DNA of 64,000 bases from Rhodococcus sp. 4CII (lineage in GTDB: Bacteria; Actinomycetota; Actinomycetes; Mycobacteriales; Mycobacteriaceae): NCBI RefSeq assembly GCF_014256275.1, contig NZ_JACCFE010000002.1, positions 5,994,001-6,058,000 on the forward strand, in the 5' to 3' direction. Each line of letters opens with the position of its first letter. Positions within the stretch are counted from its first letter, which is position 1. The notes under the pieces were generated by a model. The model was not told where the DNA came from, did not search any database, and saw nothing but the letters and a program-made list of their open reading frames with translations. The position numbers and the translations under genes were made by a program. Shown here piece by piece: positions 61,626 to 64,000 of the stretch.

Positions 61626-61943
61626 TCAGCTGAACGGCAGCCGGACCGCGGCGATCGACGACACGTGCGTGCCGTCGTGGCCGATGACCCAGGAACCGCC
61701 GCTCTGCCTGCATTCCGCGAGGAGGTCGAGGGTGCGGAGGAGGAAGAAGATGGCCTCGCTGGCGACGGGGGTGACCGCAAGCCTGTGGGCCTCACCGTGT
61801 TTCATCCCGTCGAGCCACACACCCGACTGGCCGTCGAGTCGTATCGTGACGATGTGCGTGGCATCGACGAAGGCGTACTTCCGTTGCTCCCACGGGGTGG
61901 TGAGCGCGTACCCCTGTTCGAGAACCTGGATCAGGATGCTCAT
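61626..61943 (-). CDS. Hypothetical protein
   Basis: A 105-residue soluble protein without recognised motifs. It has a mixed alpha/beta composition with ATHIVTIRLDGQSGVWLDGM and WVIGHDGTHVSSIAAVRLPF strands, suggesting a small sheet. GGGAGT lies five bases before ATG 61943. Upstream of the HNH lipoprotein by 68 bases on the same strand. Confidence 0.6.
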   Translation of the reverse strand: MSILIQVLEQGYALTTPWEQRKYAFVDATHIVTIRLDGQSGVWLDGMKHGEAHRLAVTPVASEAIFFLLRTLDLLAECRQSGGSWVIGHDGTHVSSIAAVRLPFS

Positions 61944-62018
61944 GATCGACTCCCGACTCTTCCGGCGGCAGCTACGTCTTTCCAGCATCTACCTCGGAAC
62001 GGGTGAAAGCCAGACCCG

Positions 62019-62927
62019 CTAACCGATCTCGATCACGACCTTGCCACTCGTGTGGCCCGACTCGACCACGGCGAGGGCGTCGGCGGCGTGCGCGAACGGG
62101 AACCGGTGGGCTACCCGCGGGTCGAGAGTTCCGTCGGCCACCAGTGCAGCGACCTGCGTGAAGACCGCCGTCGTCCGGCGGCGTTCCACTCCCGAGCCGC
62201 CGAGGTCCCGTGCGGCGAGCGGGTCGCCGACGCTGATGATCGCCGCCGGGTCCGCGACCACCCGTGCCGCGTCGGCCAGGGAGTCGCCGCCGACGAGATC
62301 GAAGACGGCGTCGACGGGGCCGGGCACCCGGTCGACCAGCCCGGGGCCGGACGCCACCCAGGTGGCGCCCAGGGATTCGACGACCTCCCGCTTGCTTTCG
62401 CTCGCGACGCCGATCACCGTGACGTTTCCCGCGGCGGCCAGCTGCAGCGCCGCCACCCCGACGCCGCCGCCCGCGCCGACCACGAGCAACCGGCTGCCGG
62501 GAGGCAGGTCCAGGGTGGTCAGGGCGTCGTACGCGGTTCCCGCCGCGACGGGCAGCGTGGCCGCGTCGGCGAACGACACGGTGTCCGGCTTGTGCGCCGC
62601 GGACGCCGTGTTGACGAGGGTGTGCTCGGTGTACCCGCCGAACCCGGTCGCCGTGGCGCCGAACACCGCGTCGCCAACCGCGAAATCGGTCACCCGGGGT
62701 CCGACCTCCGCCACCACACCGGACACCTCCCGGCCCAGGACCGCGGGCAGGGTGACGGGCACGGTGTCCTTGCGCGTTCCGGCGCGCACCTTCCAATCGG
62801 CGGGATTGACGCCCGCCGCATGGACGGCGACGAGCAGTTGTCCGGGGCCGGGGGAGGGTACGGGGACGTCGAAGAACTGCTGCGTCTCGGGTCCGCCGTA
62901 TTCACTGAAGCCGTATGCCATGCTCAC
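62019..62927 (-). CDS. NADP-dependent quinone oxidoreductase-like MDR
   Basis: A 302-residue zinc-free medium-chain reductase. VHAAGVNPADWKVRAG, PAVLGREVSGVVAEVG and the Rossmann motif VVGAGGGVGVAALQLA mark the quinone-reductase (QOR-like) subfamily. It probably reduces quinones or reactive alkenals with NADPH. GTG 62927 or ATG 62921 could be the start. Followed by the 39-residue gene in the other direction of transcription upstream. Confidence 0.82.
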   Translation of the reverse strand: MSMAYGFSEYGGPETQQFFDVPVPSPGPGQLLVAVHAAGVNPADWKVRAGTRKDTVPVTLPAVLGREVSGVVAEVGPRVTDFAVGDAVFGATATGFGGYTEHTLVNTASAAHKPDTVSFADAATLPVAAGTAYDALTTLDLPPGSRLLVVGAGGGVGVAALQLAAAGNVTVIGVASESKREVVESLGATWVASGPGLVDRVPGPVDAVFDLVGGDSLADAARVVADPAAIISVGDPLAARDLGGSGVERRRTTAVFTQVAALVADGTLDPRVAHRFPFAHAADALAVVESGHTSGKVVIEIG

Positions 62928-62974
62928 GCCCACAGTCCTATCACGGACGGCGCCAGGATTCGGGCACGCAGAAA

Positions 62975-62999
62975 GCCCGCCGAACTGGAGTCGGCGGGC
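62975..62999. terminator. Hairpin downstream of the 39-residue gene
   Basis: GCCCGCCGA-actggag-TCGGCGGGC, 15 bases after the stop of the small gene and before the MDR gene. It should end the small transcript. Confidence 0.6.
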
Positions 63000-63013
63000 C
63001 CTCTCGTGCGAAC

Positions 63014-63133
63014 TCAGGAGCCGAACAGGCTGCCCAGGGAACCTGTGCCTCCGCCGCCTCCTCCGCCACCCATCAACGGTCCGAGAACCTGGATGAGTTG
63101 AACGAGAACCTGCAACATCTGTGTCGCGTCCAT
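63014..63133 (-). CDS. 39-residue amphipathic/Gly-rich small protein
   Basis: ATG 63133 has GGAGG seven bases upstream and the frame encodes 39 residues: an amphipathic helix (MLQVLVQLIQVLGPLM) followed by a glycine run (GGGGGGGGTG) and SLGSLFGS. A hairpin follows the stop. The complete start, ribosome binding site and terminator make it a real gene despite its size. The pattern suggests a membrane-active or envelope-associated peptide; no family is recognised. Confidence 0.6.
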   Translation of the reverse strand: MDATQMLQVLVQLIQVLGPLMGGGGGGGGTGSLGSLFGS

Positions 63134-63291
63134 GTGTCTTCCTCCGATCACTGCGATCAACTACGGCAGCGATCCCGGTAAGTACCGGCGTGGACAGCCG
63201 CCACCTCGTCCATCGGTGGAACATCGTCGAGGGTTACACGTCTCGAGCAGGGATTTCCCGGAGTGTCGGTCGAGCCTGATTGGATGGGTGG

Positions 63292-64000
63292 ATGCTGCAC
63301 GGCCTCTGGACACCCGGTTCGGGTCTCATGCTGTGGGTCGACGACCGCAATTCGGCCGTACCGGAGCCGACGGATTCGGTCGGACGGGTGCTGGCTCGCA
63401 AGTTCCGGCACCACGTCAAGGTTCCGATGCCGGCGCCGTCGGGGCCGGAGATGCTCGAGTGGGCCGCGGTCGCGCTCGCGCCGCCGGATGCGACCGACTT
63501 CCTGCTGTCGGTGTCGGCCCGCGACCCTCGGATCGCCGGCGACCTGCGCTACCTCGCGCACGTGGCGCGGGGAATCGAGCGGTGGGCTCGAGCCGGACGG
63601 GTGGTGCCGGAGGTGCACCGGGCGGAGGGTAGCTGGTGGCCGCGGTGGCGGCTGCTCGGCGGAGAACGACAGCGTGCGTGGCTCACGGAACTGTCGGTCG
63701 CGATGCCGCCGGTCCAGCGTCACGGTTCGACTCCCCGCGCTCAGCTCGACGACCTGGTCACCGAGCTGACCGACCCGGTGGTCCGGCGTGTCCTCGGCGG
63801 CAGGCACCCCGACGATTCCGGTCTCGGCGCCGAGCACCCGCTGATCGAGGCGCTGGTTCGCGGTGAACACTTCGCCGAGGGCACCGCCCAGCTGGCGGGC
63901 GCGCTCGACGGGTGGCGGGACAGCCTCAAGGTGGACGAGCCCGAACTGGTGCTGAGACTCCTCGAGCCGGAGGACGTGGACGTCGACGGGGAGTGGGACC
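63292..64000 (+). CDS. HelZ-like SNF2 helicase, N-terminal part (truncated by window)
   Basis: The 236 visible residues begin MLHGLWTPGSGLMLWVDD and continue through a region with WPRWRLLGGERQRAWLTELSVAMPPVQR, resembling the N-terminal region of mycobacterial HelZ (Rv2101) SNF2-family proteins as I recall it. The helicase motifs would lie beyond base 64000, so the assignment rests on the N-terminus only. Confidence 0.55.
   Translation, partial: MLHGLWTPGSGLMLWVDDRNSAVPEPTDSVGRVLARKFRHHVKVPMPAPSGPEMLEWAAVALAPPDATDFLLSVSARDPRIAGDLRYLAHVARGIERWARAGRVVPEVHRAEGSWWPRWRLLGGERQRAWLTELSVAMPPVQRHGSTPRAQLDDLVTELTDPVVRRVLGGRHPDDSGLGAEHPLIEALVRGEHFAEGTAQLAGALDGWRDSLKVDEPELVLRLLEPEDVDVDGEWD

Overview
The window is high-GC (mostly G/C in third codon positions) and gene-dense. 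It encodes EspG/PPE-like type VII secretion accessory proteins, a WS/DGAT acyltransferase, a DUF4185 (GH183-type) arabinan hydrolase and DUF3558 lipoproteins. It also has a mycothiol-dependent isomerase-fold enzyme and several leaderless-looking promoters. Together these point to a mycolic-acid actinobacterium, most likely a large-genome Rhodococcus (opacus/jostii type). It reads as ordinary chromosome rich in catabolic genes. I see no rRNA, tRNA, CRISPR array, insertion sequence or prophage.

Layout: 0.2-0.8 kb, membrane-anchored Mrr-like nuclease. 0.9-1.4 kb, orphan type II lumazine synthase. 1.4-6.7 kb, AsnC regulator divergent from a fused indolepyruvate:ferredoxin oxidoreductase plus a branched-chain/aromatic amino-acid dehydrogenase. 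6.7-7.7 kb, NTF2-like protein and HxlR regulator sharing an operator. 7.7-15.9 kb, a divergent acid-catabolism cluster: TetR, thiolase, acyl-CoA dehydrogenase and SDR on one side, MHS transporter, CoA ligase and quinone-oxidoreductase-like MDR on the other. 15.9-17.3 kb, PrmC-like methyltransferase and a small ORF between two copies of a repeat. 17.4-20.4 kb, TY-Chap/EspG/PPE-like type VII secretion accessory module. 20.5-25.5 kb, MFS pump, envelope protein, leader peptide/flavoprotein/ferredoxin operon and esterase. 25.6-27.0 kb, WS/DGAT. 27.0-30.5 kb, TPP-riboswitch tenA-thiYXZ operon. 30.6-42.2 kb, mixed esterase, MFS, lipoproteins, GH183, GlcD-like oxidase, peptidase, MDMPI enzyme, acyl-CoA ligase and DUF488. 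42.4-45.3 kb, pntAA-pntAB-pntB transhydrogenase. 46.1 kb, multicopper-oxidase remnant. 47.6-50.9 kb, bkdABC 2-oxoacid dehydrogenase. 51-55 kb, DoxX, APH-like kinase, thioesterase, BenE-type transporter and macrodomain. 54.9-58.1 kb, urate permease/uox/uraH/uraD. 58.4-64 kb, shikimate-dehydrogenase-like protein, Moco oxidoreductase, HNH lipoprotein, MDR, a 39-aa small gene and the start of a HelZ-like SNF2 helicase.

The genes share themes. Two chemically different routes oxidise 2-oxoacids (ferredoxin-linked at 2.0 kb, NAD-linked at 47.6 kb), both fed by amino-acid deamination. Storage lipid, acyl-CoA and redox genes (WS/DGAT, ligases, transhydrogenase) fit a lipid-accumulating actinobacterium.

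The most unusual structure is a 74-bp three-hairpin repeat present in three full copies and one truncated copy (6650, 15850, 17311, 45306). It begins with TAG and ends with CTA, and six of its seven surviving ends supply the stop codon of a flanking gene. The small-hairpin arms differ between copies but keep their pairing, so the element looks selected as RNA structure and is probably a bidirectional terminator that has spread through the genome.
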